This document shows positions 1-7,090 of a stretch of 35,545 nt of DNA, in pieces. Origin of the DNA: Acidaminobacter sp. JC074 (lineage in GTDB: Bacteria > Bacillota > Clostridia > Peptostreptococcales > Acidaminobacteraceae); contig NZ_VANV01000041.1 of assembly GCF_022496765.1 (NCBI RefSeq), forward strand, positions 1 through 35,545, in the 5' to 3' direction. A model generated the notes under the pieces. That model worked only from the letters and a program-made list of their open reading frames with translations. It had not been told where the DNA came from and made no database searches. Within the stretch, counting starts at the first letter, position 1, and each line of letters opens with the position of its first letter. The translations under genes were made by a program, and so were the position numbers.

Positions 1-50
1 TTGATTTTCTGTTTCTTTGTTTTCTTGACGCCATTACTTCATTTACCATC

Positions 51-83
51 CTTTGTGTCCTTTCTAGATTGTAGCACACAAAG
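51..83. repeat. 8-bp inverted repeat near the left edge
   Basis: CTTTGTGT at 51-58 pairs perfectly with ACACAAAG at 76-83 across a 17-nt loop. There is no good T-run after either arm. It may be the end of a terminator or an operator belonging to a gene outside the window; the role is not determined. I see no gene in bases 1-90. Confidence 0.4.
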
Positions 84-90
84 TCAATAA

Positions 91-140
91 AAATAAGTGT
101 GCTATCAGATCCTTAGTTCTGATTTACACACTTTATTTTA
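91..140. terminator. Bidirectional terminator downstream of the membrane-anchored protein gene
   Basis: AAGTGTG (95-101) pairs with CACACTT (127-133), and inside it ATCAGA (104-109) pairs with TCTGAT (118-123). Read on the minus strand the hairpin is followed by TTATTTTTATT, and on the plus strand by TATTTTA. It lies just after the stop codon at 151 and would end the two-gene minus-strand operon. Confidence 0.7.
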
Positions 141-150
141 CACTCCCTTT

Positions 151-684
151 TTATTCATCTATAAACTTTGATGTGATATCGTTTCCTTGCTCATCATAAA
201 AAGTATAAAATTGTTCTAATTCTACATGAGCTGTTATTCGATCTTTAATTTCCTTAATAATAATATAATAATCATCTTGTAATTGGAAATTAAAGCTATT
301 ACTGAGTGTTGGTTCGTTTAATCTATAATACTCTAAATTAAGTTGCTCTGCATTTTTCTTTATACCTACTATAAGTAAGTAGTATTTTTTGTTTATTCTA
401 GTCAATGTACCTTTGAAAAGGTTTTTAAATTGATTACTACTCTGAACAAGATTATGTTTTCCCAACATATTTTCTTTGTAAATTGAAAATCCAAGATTGT
501 TTTGACTATTTCTAAAAAAGACAGTTAATAGATTGTCATATTCTCTATAGTTTAATATTTCTTTGTCAACTCCTATAAGTTCTTGGACATATGTTTTGGT
601 TATTATGTTTCTATGTGGGGAGTTGTTATATATAATAATCACTATAAACAATAGAGTTACTGTAATTATGAGTATTTTCTTCAT
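151..684 (-). CDS. Membrane-anchored protein of unknown function
   Basis: I do not recognise this 177-residue protein. It starts MKKILII and has one hydrophobic segment at about residues 3-20. A polar domain follows that should lie outside the cell, as expected for a protein tethered by its N-terminus. ATG at 684 is preferred over the TTG one codon earlier, because AAGGAG (690-695) lies 5 nt upstream of it. The gene begins 13 bp after the stop of the secreted-protein gene at 698-1642 on the same strand, so the two are probably one operon. A partner or immunity role for the secreted protein is possible but is inference from position only. No cysteine pattern, lipobox or catalytic motif is visible. 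Confidence 0.7.
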   Translation of the reverse strand: MKKILIITVTLLFIVIIIYNNSPHRNIITKTYVQELIGVDKEILNYREYDNLLTVFFRNSQNNLGFSIYKENMLGKHNLVQSSNQFKNLFKGTLTRINKKYYLLIVGIKKNAEQLNLEYYRLNEPTLSNSFNFQLQDDYYIIIKEIKDRITAHVELEQFYTFYDEQGNDITSKFIDE

Positions 685-697
685 CAAATCTCCTTAC

Positions 698-1642
698 TTA
701 GTAATATAAACCTGGAACTGATAATTCGATTGGCCAAGAATAAGAATCGTTGGTCACTTCCATAGAAGGAACTCCACCAGATATTGAAAATTTTGGACTT
801 CCTGCAAACCTAGTCCATGTGTGTATATATGTTGCATTAACACATGTTTTTTTGCCTTCGCTTTGTGAGTATTTTCTTTCTAATCTAGCTTCAGCAAAAC
901 AGTTTTTAATACCCGATCCAGATAATGTACCATTTTTACGTTCGTTGAAGCTCCATATGTAACCGCGATCTGCATGTGATTCTTCTCTTGAACCTGAGAT
1001 AGAGGTACCATCATAATATTTACCATAGAAATTCTTACTTTTCGCTGTAAATGCTTCATCGTATCCACCCCATGACAAAGATATAAAGTCTCTTTTGTTA
1101 TGCGGATAAACTTCTCCCCCGACGATTGCATTGTACTCGTTTGGCCAATCGGTGTGAGCTTGAACTACATATGATCCATCACTAAGTTCGTAAACACCAA
1201 GGTAAAAGTCACATGCTCCTCGTTCCTCAGAATCGGGCGTTAGAAATCCTTTAGATAATGTTGAAGTTAGAGGTAAAGCTCTGTAACTTTCAGTAATCTT
1301 GTATTGGATTACTTCATTCTTATTCATTAGCCTGCTTGTAATTAAGTTATTTTTTTCATCATATTTGTTGTAATAATAGACCCTTTTTTTGGCTACTACT
1401 ACTGGTTTAGAAAAATTTTCTACTATGTTATTTTTTGCGCTTAGAATATTCGCGTCTAAGTTGAGATTTTCATTAGGTTCTTTGTAGTTAAAAATGTTTA
1501 GATTAGCCGCATCTTCACCGTAAAAGTATTCTGTTTCACTGTAGTATTCATCAGAGTTGTTTTCTTCTGCAAATACTGTTGTAAGTGATTGTGTGAAGAT
1601 TAATACAAAAACAAGAGTAATTGTTAAAAGTTTCTTTTTCAT
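698..1642 (-). CDS. Secreted protein of unknown function, first gene of the cassette
   Basis: This is a 314-residue protein with a clear Sec signal peptide: a KKK n-region, a hydrophobic core at about residues 6-20, and cleavage probably after TVFA (about residue 25). The mature part starts with an acidic, Asn/Glu/Tyr-rich stretch to about residue 75. It continues into a Trp/Tyr/Gly-rich half with three cysteines and repeated aromatic-Gly patterns, which looks like a beta-rich exported domain. I recognise no family. GGAGG at 1647-1651 lies 4 nt before the ATG. A promoter (TATAAT on the minus strand at 1663-1668) with a 12-bp palindrome just upstream suggests repression or activation by a dimeric regulator, most simply the divergent RRNPP-type gene at 1856. 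Function is unknown. Confidence 0.75.
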   Translation of the reverse strand: MKKKLLTITLVFVLIFTQSLTTVFAEENNSDEYYSETEYFYGEDAANLNIFNYKEPNENLNLDANILSAKNNIVENFSKPVVVAKKRVYYYNKYDEKNNLITSRLMNKNEVIQYKITESYRALPLTSTLSKGFLTPDSEERGACDFYLGVYELSDGSYVVQAHTDWPNEYNAIVGGEVYPHNKRDFISLSWGGYDEAFTAKSKNFYGKYYDGTSISGSREESHADRGYIWSFNERKNGTLSGSGIKNCFAEARLERKYSQSEGKKTCVNATYIHTWTRFAGSPKFSISGGVPSMEVTNDSYSWPIELSVPGLYY

Positions 1643-1662
1643 TTTTCCTCCATTCGATTTTA

Positions 1663-1691
1663 ATTATATCCTATTGAGAAACGTTTCTAAA
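1663..1691 (-). promoter_or_regulatory. Promoter of the secreted-protein operon with palindromic operator candidate
   Basis: On the minus strand a perfect -10 TATAAT lies at 1668-1663, and a weak -35 (TTTAGA, 1691-1686) sits 17 bp upstream. The perfect 12-bp palindrome AGAAACGTTTCT (1677-1688) fills the space between and overlaps the -35. That is a typical operator position for a homodimeric HTH protein. I see no second exact copy in the window. Confidence 0.55.
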
Positions 1692-1727
1692 GTCATAATA
1701 CTCCTAAAAACAAAAAAAAGTAAATAA

Positions 1728-1745
1728 AATTTTAATATTAAAATT
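1728..1745. repeat. 18-bp perfect A/T palindrome in the divergent intergenic region
   Basis: AATTTTAATATTAAAATT is a perfect palindrome lying 25 bp upstream of the regulator's -35. It contains only A and T, so its information content is low. It could be a second regulator site, an intrinsically bent segment, or chance in AT-rich DNA. Confidence 0.35.
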
Positions 1746-1770
1746 ATTATGTAAATATTAAGAAAAAATC

Positions 1771-1799
1771 TTGTATATTATTTTACTCTTTGCTATTAT
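1771..1799 (+). promoter_or_regulatory. Promoter of the HTH-TPR regulator
   Basis: -35 TTGTAT (1771-1776), 17-bp spacer, -10 TATTAT (1794-1799). Transcription would start near 1806. That makes ATG 1856, with its GAGAGGAG ribosome site at 1841-1848, the start codon rather than the in-frame ATG at 1790, which lies upstream of the expected transcript start. Confidence 0.6.
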
Positions 1800-1855
1800 T
1801 GATTTATTCTCATCATCTTATCTTTATGTTAAAATATTTGAGAGAGGAGTGTATT

Positions 1856-3136
1856 ATGGATCAAGGTATGATGATAAGAAAGGCTAGAAAACAACTTAAG
1901 TTATCTTTAAAGGACTTTTCTGAAGATAATCTTTCTTATAGCTTGTTGAGTACAATTGAAAAAGGAAAAACGACTTTAACAAGGCAAAAGGCCTTGATGT
2001 TATATAAGAAATTTATATATTTTTCATGGGAAAAAAAAGTGTTTCCAGAAGCTGATTTTGAAGATTTGTTAACGGATAATCAGGAATATTTGTTGTTAAA
2101 GAAGGCACATGAACTATGTTTCACTTTAGACCAGTCTTCAGATAAGATTTGTTTAGAAGCTGCAAAAGACAATATCTATGCTGCAAGAGAGATAGAATTA
2201 AGTTTGCTATCGTATTATATAATCAAGTACACTTCTGATGCTATAGAGGATTCTTATTACAAACAGAAGTTAAATTATTATTATGAGTCTTTAGATTATT
2301 TGAAGAAAACTATAAATAGTAGAAATATATTTGAGTATCAAGCTACATTATCATTATGTGTGGATTTGGCATACAGATGCGAACGTGTACAGGGACTTAT
2401 TGATAAATATGAAGAGCTGATTGCTATTACAGAAAACTTATCTCTGAAAGTACATCCTAATGTATATTACAACATATCTTTGTTCTATAAGAGAATTAGA
2501 AATTTCGAGTTATCTTTAAAGTATTTAGAATTGTATAAGGGGAGTTTGTCTTATCTAAGCCTACGAGAACATGCTGAAATAAAGTTGATTGAAGCATCTT
2601 TATTATCTGAAACTGGGCACTTAGATAAAGCAATTATGACTTTAGATAGACTTAGTAATGATGTTCATGATCAAGGACTAGAGAGTCTAGAGCTCCTTTC
2701 CTATGTGAATTACCTTAATAAGGTTTATGTAAGTTATGCTTTTCGAGATATTGATTTAATAAGGTCTAAGATATGTAAAGCGGAAAGTTTGATTGAGAAT
2801 AAGCACTATGAAGAGAAGAAGTTTGACATGATTTGTTCCAATATATCACATGGATTAATTATGATAAATGAGCTGGAGAAAGCAGAATCGTATCTGAAAC
2901 TCGCCTTGGAGAATTCAATGTCTACAAGAAATAGTTTGGTAATCATCGACGAATCATTAGATTTCTTAATTGACTTAGATAGGACAGTTTTTTTATTTGA
3001 TATATTACATGATATAAAGGTTAACGAACTTGATATGTATCTGTCGAACAAATACTATAAGATAATAATTAGATTACTTTCTAGCTATGAGGAAAAAAAA
3101 TACCCTAAGAGGTTAAAGGAGCTAATGGAGGTTTAA
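1856..3136 (+). CDS. RRNPP-type HTH-TPR transcriptional regulator
   Basis: This 426-residue cytoplasmic regulator has an XRE-type helix-turn-helix in the first ~55 residues, with recognition-helix pattern SYSLLSTIEKG. About 350 residues of alpha-helical TPR-like repeats follow, with helix pairs rich in Tyr, Leu and Glu. Small HTH plus long TPR array is the architecture of PlcR, NprR, PrgX, Rgg/ComR and the clostridial Qsr proteins, which bind a short secreted peptide that re-enters the cell. A 54-codon exported-peptide gene begins directly after its stop, as in those families. The divergent neighbours encode exported proteins, which are the likely targets. RRNPP membership is inferred from architecture and context; a plain XRE-TPR regulator without peptide control remains possible. 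Confidence 0.8.
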   Translation: MDQGMMIRKARKQLKLSLKDFSEDNLSYSLLSTIEKGKTTLTRQKALMLYKKFIYFSWEKKVFPEADFEDLLTDNQEYLLLKKAHELCFTLDQSSDKICLEAAKDNIYAAREIELSLLSYYIIKYTSDAIEDSYYKQKLNYYYESLDYLKKTINSRNIFEYQATLSLCVDLAYRCERVQGLIDKYEELIAITENLSLKVHPNVYYNISLFYKRIRNFELSLKYLELYKGSLSYLSLREHAEIKLIEASLLSETGHLDKAIMTLDRLSNDVHDQGLESLELLSYVNYLNKVYVSYAFRDIDLIRSKICKAESLIENKHYEEKKFDMICSNISHGLIMINELEKAESYLKLALENSMSTRNSLVIIDESLDFLIDLDRTVFLFDILHDIKVNELDMYLSNKYYKIIIRLLSSYEEKKYPKRLKELMEV

Positions 3137-3301
3137 ATGAAAAAAGTAGTTAAAAAGTTATTTTCAATTATGTGTTTATCGCTAATTATTGTAGGTCAAT
3201 CTATGGTGTTTTGTGAAGATGTTGACCCACCAATCAAAACTATTCCAAATTCTGAATGTACATATTATAAAGTTGTTATTGAGGAATTATTAGATAAGTA
3301 A
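3137..3301 (+). CDS. Small exported peptide, candidate signalling pro-peptide
   Basis: This is a 54-codon gene whose ATG follows the regulator's stop codon with no gap, and it has its own GGAGG (3127-3131, 5-nt spacing). The product begins MKKVVKKLF and has a hydrophobic core up to about residue 25. It ends with a roughly 28-residue acidic, Tyr/Val/Leu-containing tail (last residues VVIEELLDK). Positive n-region, hydrophobic h-region and short C-terminal tail match the design of PapR, NprX, Phr and Qsp precursors, which are matured from the C-terminal end. The length is at the upper side of that range. Two cysteines (residues 26 and 41) could alternatively make it a small disulphide peptide. 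It would be co-transcribed with the regulator and stopped by the terminator at 3361-3390. Confidence 0.65.
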   Translation: MKKVVKKLFSIMCLSLIIVGQSMVFCEDVDPPIKTIPNSECTYYKVVIEELLDK

Positions 3302-3354
3302 AGAGAGGTCCTTTAGTTGATAAGGAAAATTATAATCCTTTTTAAAAGAAAAAC

Positions 3355-3390
3355 TATAAAAAATCAGGACATGATGTCCTGATTTTTTTA
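3355..3390. terminator. Bidirectional terminator between peptide gene and symporter
   Basis: ATCAGGAC (3363-3370) pairs with GTCCTGAT (3376-3383) over a 5-nt loop. A-run before and T-run after allow it to work in both directions, ending the regulator-peptide transcript and the convergent symporter transcript. Confidence 0.85.
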
Positions 3391-3407
3391 TTAAAGGTAT
3401 ATTGGGA

Positions 3408-4715
3408 TTATGCTGCAGCTTCGTTATCCTTAACGTCACTGTCTTCATAATAAACTTTTTCATTAAATTCGCCTTCACCTTTAGCAACGATAACTGTACA
3501 ACATGCATCACCTGTGATGTTGATAGCTGTTCTTAACATATCTAAGATTCTATCAATACCGATGATAATAGCGATACCTTCTACTGGTAAACCAACTTGA
3601 ACAAGTACCATTGATAACATGAGTAGACCAACACCTGGAACGCCTGCAGTACCGATAGAAGCTAATGTGGCTGTTACGATAACTGTTACGAAGTCCATTA
3701 AACCTAAGTCAATACCGAATAACTGAGCGATAAATACTGTTGCAACACCTTGCATGATTGCTGTACCATCCATGTTGATGGTTGCACCAAGAGGTAAACA
3801 GAATGAGGCAATTTTTGGTGAAACACCTAATCTCTTTTCAGCAGTTTCAATTGTTACAGGTAATGTAGCAGAAGAAGATGCTGTAGAGAATGCAACTGTC
3901 ATAGCTGGGTAGAAGTTCTTAAAGAACTGGATAGGGCTTAGTTTTGTAAACATGTATAAGATACCTTGGTAAGTAAATACAGCATGAATTAATAAAGCGC
4001 CTACTACACATAGCATGTACATGATCAGTTTAGGCATCATAGCCCAACCTAGAGTAGCCATTGTTTTAGCGATTAATGCAAATACACCAATAGGTGCAAC
4101 TAACATAATCATTTCAACTAACTTAAGAACTAATACGTTAGCTTCTTCGAATAAAGCTGTGATCTTAGCAGTTCTGTCACCTAAGATTGTTAAGGCAGAA
4201 CCCGTTAATAAAGCAAATACGATGATTTGTAACATGTTACCTGATGCCATAGCAGCAATAGGGTTTCTTGGAACCATGTCTACAAATACAGAAGCGATGC
4301 TTGGTGCTTCTTTAGGTGTATACTCTAAACCTTCTAAGCTGATAGCTGTACCAACACCTGGTTGAACAACTGTAGCGATTAAGATAGCGATTGAAATAGC
4401 GATTGCTGTTGTAACTAAGTAGAAACCAACTGTCTTACCACCGATTCTACCTAATTTCTTGATATCACCAATTGATGCAGCACCTAATGTTAATGAAACA
4501 AATACTAAAGGTACAATCATCATTCTGATAGCATTAACGAAAATACCACCAATTAATTCAAATACAAAACCGATAAAGAAGTTGTCAATAATACCTGCAA
4601 TTGAACTTGTTTCGCCTGCCTGACCTTTAACGACATACATTAAAAGACCAGTAATAATACCGAGTATCAGACCAATAAATATCTTGGTCGATAGACCCAT
4701 TTTCTTTTCCTTCAT
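3408..4715 (-). CDS. Dicarboxylate/amino acid:cation symporter (DAACS family), probably glutamate/aspartate
   Basis: This 435-residue multi-pass membrane protein is of the GltP/GltT/DctA type and imports a substrate with protons or sodium. The family signatures are present in order: the serine-rich HP1 tip SSSATLP (280-286), NMDGT in TM7 (314-318), the HP2 tip AGVPG (357-361) and the TM8 motif DMLRTAINITGD (392-403). The arginine at 395 aligns with Arg397 of archaeal GltPh, which binds the side-chain carboxylate of acidic substrates. Asp392 aligns with the amino-group-binding Asp394. This favours glutamate/aspartate over neutral substrates. The ATG at 4715 follows a G-rich AAGGGGGGG ribosome site. 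It lies 100 bp downstream of the BKACE gene with its own promoter, and may feed that pathway. Confidence 0.92.
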   Translation of the reverse strand: MKEKKMGLSTKIFIGLILGIITGLLMYVVKGQAGETSSIAGIIDNFFIGFVFELIGGIFVNAIRMMIVPLVFVSLTLGAASIGDIKKLGRIGGKTVGFYLVTTAIAISIAILIATVVQPGVGTAISLEGLEYTPKEAPSIASVFVDMVPRNPIAAMASGNMLQIIVFALLTGSALTILGDRTAKITALFEEANVLVLKLVEMIMLVAPIGVFALIAKTMATLGWAMMPKLIMYMLCVVGALLIHAVFTYQGILYMFTKLSPIQFFKNFYPAMTVAFSTASSSATLPVTIETAEKRLGVSPKIASFCLPLGATINMDGTAIMQGVATVFIAQLFGIDLGLMDFVTVIVTATLASIGTAGVPGVGLLMLSMVLVQVGLPVEGIAIIIGIDRILDMLRTAINITGDACCTVIVAKGEGEFNEKVYYEDSDVKDNEAAA

Positions 4716-4752
4716 AAAGCCCCCCCTTATAAATTGTTATGATTTCTTAATA

Positions 4753-4795
4753 AGTATAAAAGGGGGTCTATTAAATCCTACAAAATGTAACAAAA
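4753..4795 (-). promoter_or_regulatory. Symporter promoter with TTTTGT-N4-TTTTGT direct repeat (GlnL-like site)
   Basis: On the minus strand TATACT (4758-4753) is a good -10, but the -35 position (GTAGGA) is poor, as in activator-dependent promoters. Directly upstream, 4795-4780 reads TTTTGTTACATTTTGT, i.e. TTTTGT-N4-TTTTGT, at about -49 to -34. As I recall, the published B. subtilis GlnL target is this same repeat. A GlnK/GlnL-like pair is encoded at 7523-9677. Confidence 0.6.
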
Positions 4796-4818
4796 TTCTA
4801 TTTAATTTTCTGAAAATT

Positions 4819-5628
4819 CTACAAACTTAATATTTCTCTAGCTTGATCTGGATTGGCGATTGGTCTCTTGACAGCTCGAGCAATTTCTATGACCTGTTTA
4901 ACCAGTTCTGTGTTGCTGGCATGATCTTGGTCCATCTTTAACACATCTTCTAAACCGGTTCTGACATGTCCGCCTAATAGAATAGCCATGGTAAGCATTT
5001 GAATTTGAGATTTACCAATACCTGAAACCGTAAAAGTAGAATTTTGTGGTAGTGATTCTACTAGAAACATCAAGTTTCTTGGCGTGCCAGCCATAGAACC
5101 TGGTACATTCATAACCAAGTTAAAATGAAGATTTGGCTTTATAATACCTTTTTTAACTAGATAGTTGGCATTTTTAATCATAGCTGTATCAAATACTTCT
5201 ATCTCTGGCTTGATGTTATTTTGAAGCATTTTAGATGCCAGAGCTTCTATAAGCTCAGGACTGTTACCATTAATAGAGGTTGGAAAATTAGATGACCCTG
5301 TTGAAAGAGAAGCCATTTCACAGTTTAAGTCGAGCATCTGACTTCTATAATCTATTGTGTTCTTACCACCTCTGGCACCAGTAGAAAGCTGGGTGATGAT
5401 ATTAGTACCGCTCTTTTTAAGTTTGTCTAAGAGGTCCTTATAAATCAGTCTGTCGCTTGTCGGTTGTTCATTTTCGTCTCTAATATGTAGGTGGGCAATG
5501 CTGGCGCCAAGGGCTTCACATGCCAAAACGTCTTTTACAATTTCCTCATTGGTAATTGGTGCATTGGGGTTTAAAGCCTTTGTCGGTACATTGCCTGTTG
5601 GTGCGACGGTGATAATGAGCTTATCCAT
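4819..5628 (-). CDS. BKACE-family beta-keto acid cleavage enzyme (Kce-like)
   Basis: This 269-residue TIM-barrel enzyme condenses a beta-keto acid with acetyl-CoA and cleaves it to acetoacetate plus a new acyl-CoA. The founding member acts on 3-keto-5-aminohexanoate in lysine fermentation. The metal-binding HLH motif is at 46-48 (HLHIRD), PEIEVFD at 141-147 and GLED at 225-228; these are the metal and catalytic signatures of the family, and the length matches. The other lysine-fermentation genes (kamA, kamDE, kdd, kal) are absent here and the neighbour is an aminotransferase, so the substrate may be another beta-keto acid made by transamination. The ATG at 5628 has AAAGGA upstream and lies inside the end of the aminotransferase gene (58-bp overlap), implying translational coupling. 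Confidence 0.85.
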   Translation of the reverse strand: MDKLIITVAPTGNVPTKALNPNAPITNEEIVKDVLACEALGASIAHLHIRDENEQPTSDRLIYKDLLDKLKKSGTNIITQLSTGARGGKNTIDYRSQMLDLNCEMASLSTGSSNFPTSINGNSPELIEALASKMLQNNIKPEIEVFDTAMIKNANYLVKKGIIKPNLHFNLVMNVPGSMAGTPRNLMFLVESLPQNSTFTVSGIGKSQIQMLTMAILLGGHVRTGLEDVLKMDQDHASNTELVKQVIEIARAVKRPIANPDQAREILSL

Positions 5629-6977
5629 AATTTTTCCTTTCTTAATGATTCTTGAGTTGTAAGTAAAGCTTTTTCTAGTTTTTTATATAGTTCAAGGACC
5701 TGGTCCTCTGTAATAATCAGTGGTGGTGCAATTAATATATGGTCACCTTCTGTATGACCGTAGGTACCAGAGCCTGGATAAACGACAAGGCCCTCTTTTA
5801 AGCAATTTTCAGTTACCCGTTGTTTTAAGTTGATGTCTCTTTTAAATGGCAGTTTGTTTTCTTTGTCGCATACAAATTCTATGCCAATCATGAGTCCGAG
5901 GCCTCTAATATCACCTACAAAATCTAGCTTGTATAGATTTTGTAATAGGTCTAGTAACTGCCTGCCTCTTTCTTTTGAGTTTTCAACCAAACCGTTTTGT
6001 ACTATATCTATGACTTTAGATGCCACGGCACAAGAAAGGGGATGACCACCGTAAGTATGACCATGTTTAAAGGCACCTGAACCTTCTGTCATAATTGTGT
6101 TAAAGATTTTGTCTGACGCAACTACCGCTCCAATTGGGGCATAGCCAGCACTCATACCCTTGGCAATGCATAAAAGGTCTGGTTCCACATTAAAATGCTC
6201 ACAGGCAAACATCTTACCAGTACGACCAAAGCCTGTCATAACCTCATCCATAATAAAGATGATGTCATGTTCATCACATAGTTCTCTTACCATTTCAAAG
6301 TAAACTGGGTGAGGGTAAACACCTGGTGCAGCTGATCCAACAACTGGTTCTGAAATAAAGGCAGCAATATTTTCAGCACCTTGGAACTGGATTTCGCTTT
6401 CTAAAGCTAAAGCTGCTTGCAAGCTTGTATGGTACCAATCTGTAGACCATTGATTTCTATACTGATAAAACTGAGGAATCTTAGGGAAGTTAATCAGCAT
6501 TTGGTCATATACTTGTCTTCTCTCAGTAATCCCTGTCATGGAAAGTGCGCCTAAGGTATTGCCGTGGAAAGAATGTCTTTTAGAGATAACCTTCCACTTT
6601 TGAGAGTGAGGATTCTTTTCATAATGATACTGTCTTGCCATTTTAATAGCGGCTTCTGTGGATTCGGAGCCTCCTGAGACAAAGTAGACATGATTCAAAG
6701 ATTCAGGTGTTAGGTCTGCAATTTTCCGTGCGCATGCTTCGATAGGATCACAAGTGAATCTCGATAGGTGTGTATAAGCAATGGTTTCGATTTGTTCTTT
6801 TGCAAGCTCAGCTACCTCGTGATTGCCATGACCGATGTTGGCAACTGCAGAACCAGAACAGCCGTCGATGTAGGTATTACCTTTTTCATCATAGAGATAG
6901 ATGCCTTGACCTTTGACGATCTTAGGATAAGACCATTTGTTTGATCGATAGAATACATGATTTTTTGGTGCTTCCAT
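5571..6977 (-). CDS. Class III (PLP) aminotransferase
   Basis: This is a 468-residue fold-type I aminotransferase of the omega/acetylornithine/GABA group. It carries the cofactor-phosphate motif SGGSES (101-106), the PLP-pyridine aspartate in FIMDEV (Asp244) and the Schiff-base lysine in IAKGMSAGYAP (Lys273). ATG 6977 (MEAPKNH) is preferred over the upstream in-frame ATG at 7007 because GGAGG (6983-6987) sits 5 nt before it. The last ~20 codons run into the BKACE gene. Paired with BKACE, it most plausibly converts a beta-amino acid to the beta-keto acid that BKACE cleaves; beta-lysine is one candidate but the substrate is not shown by sequence. Two large inverted repeats lie in the 113 bp upstream. 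Confidence 0.88.
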   Translation of the reverse strand: MEAPKNHVFYRSNKWSYPKIVKGQGIYLYDEKGNTYIDGCSGSAVANIGHGNHEVAELAKEQIETIAYTHLSRFTCDPIEACARKIADLTPESLNHVYFVSGGSESTEAAIKMARQYHYEKNPHSQKWKVISKRHSFHGNTLGALSMTGITERRQVYDQMLINFPKIPQFYQYRNQWSTDWYHTSLQAALALESEIQFQGAENIAAFISEPVVGSAAPGVYPHPVYFEMVRELCDEHDIIFIMDEVMTGFGRTGKMFACEHFNVEPDLLCIAKGMSAGYAPIGAVVASDKIFNTIMTEGSGAFKHGHTYGGHPLSCAVASKVIDIVQNGLVENSKERGRQLLDLLQNLYKLDFVGDIRGLGLMIGIEFVCDKENKLPFKRDINLKQRVTENCLKEGLVVYPGSGTYGHTEGDHILIAPPLIITEDQVLELYKKLEKALLTTQESLRKEKLWISSLSPSHQQAMYRQRL

Positions 6978-6996
6978 AATTTCCTCCAAATAAAAT

Positions 6997-7042
6997 AAAC
7001 CCAGCACAAAAAACTTGTTTAAACAAGTTATGTACTGGGTTT
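6997..7042 (-). promoter_or_regulatory. Two-part hairpin in the aminotransferase leader (terminator or attenuator)
   Basis: AAACCCAG (6997-7004) pairs with CTGGGTTT (7035-7042), and inside it is the perfect 18-bp palindrome AACTTGTTTAAACAAGTT (7012-7029). Read on the minus strand it is followed by TTTATTTTATTT and then the GGAGG of the aminotransferase. It could end the DUF3870 transcript or act as a leader attenuator for the aminotransferase-BKACE operon. Confidence 0.55.
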
Positions 7043-7054
7043 TAATACGTGATA

Positions 7055-7075
7055 TATAAATGGGTTACATTTATA
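7055..7075. repeat. 8-bp inverted repeat upstream of the aminotransferase
   Basis: TATAAATG (7055-7062) and CATTTATA (7068-7075) are perfect inverted arms separated by GGTTA. Position between the DUF3870 stop and the aminotransferase leader hairpin makes it an operator candidate; the protein that would bind is unknown. Confidence 0.4.
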
Positions 7076-7090
7076 CGACGATTAAAGCAG

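Noticed and set aside
3290..3511. Minus-strand 73-codon frame beyond the symporter end
   Set aside because: It covers the shared terminator and runs out of frame through the symporter; no ribosome site.
5571..5640. Possible frameshift joining aminotransferase and BKACE
   Set aside because: Both proteins are complete, BKACE has its own ATG and ribosome site, and the 58-bp overlap is acceptable for coupled genes.
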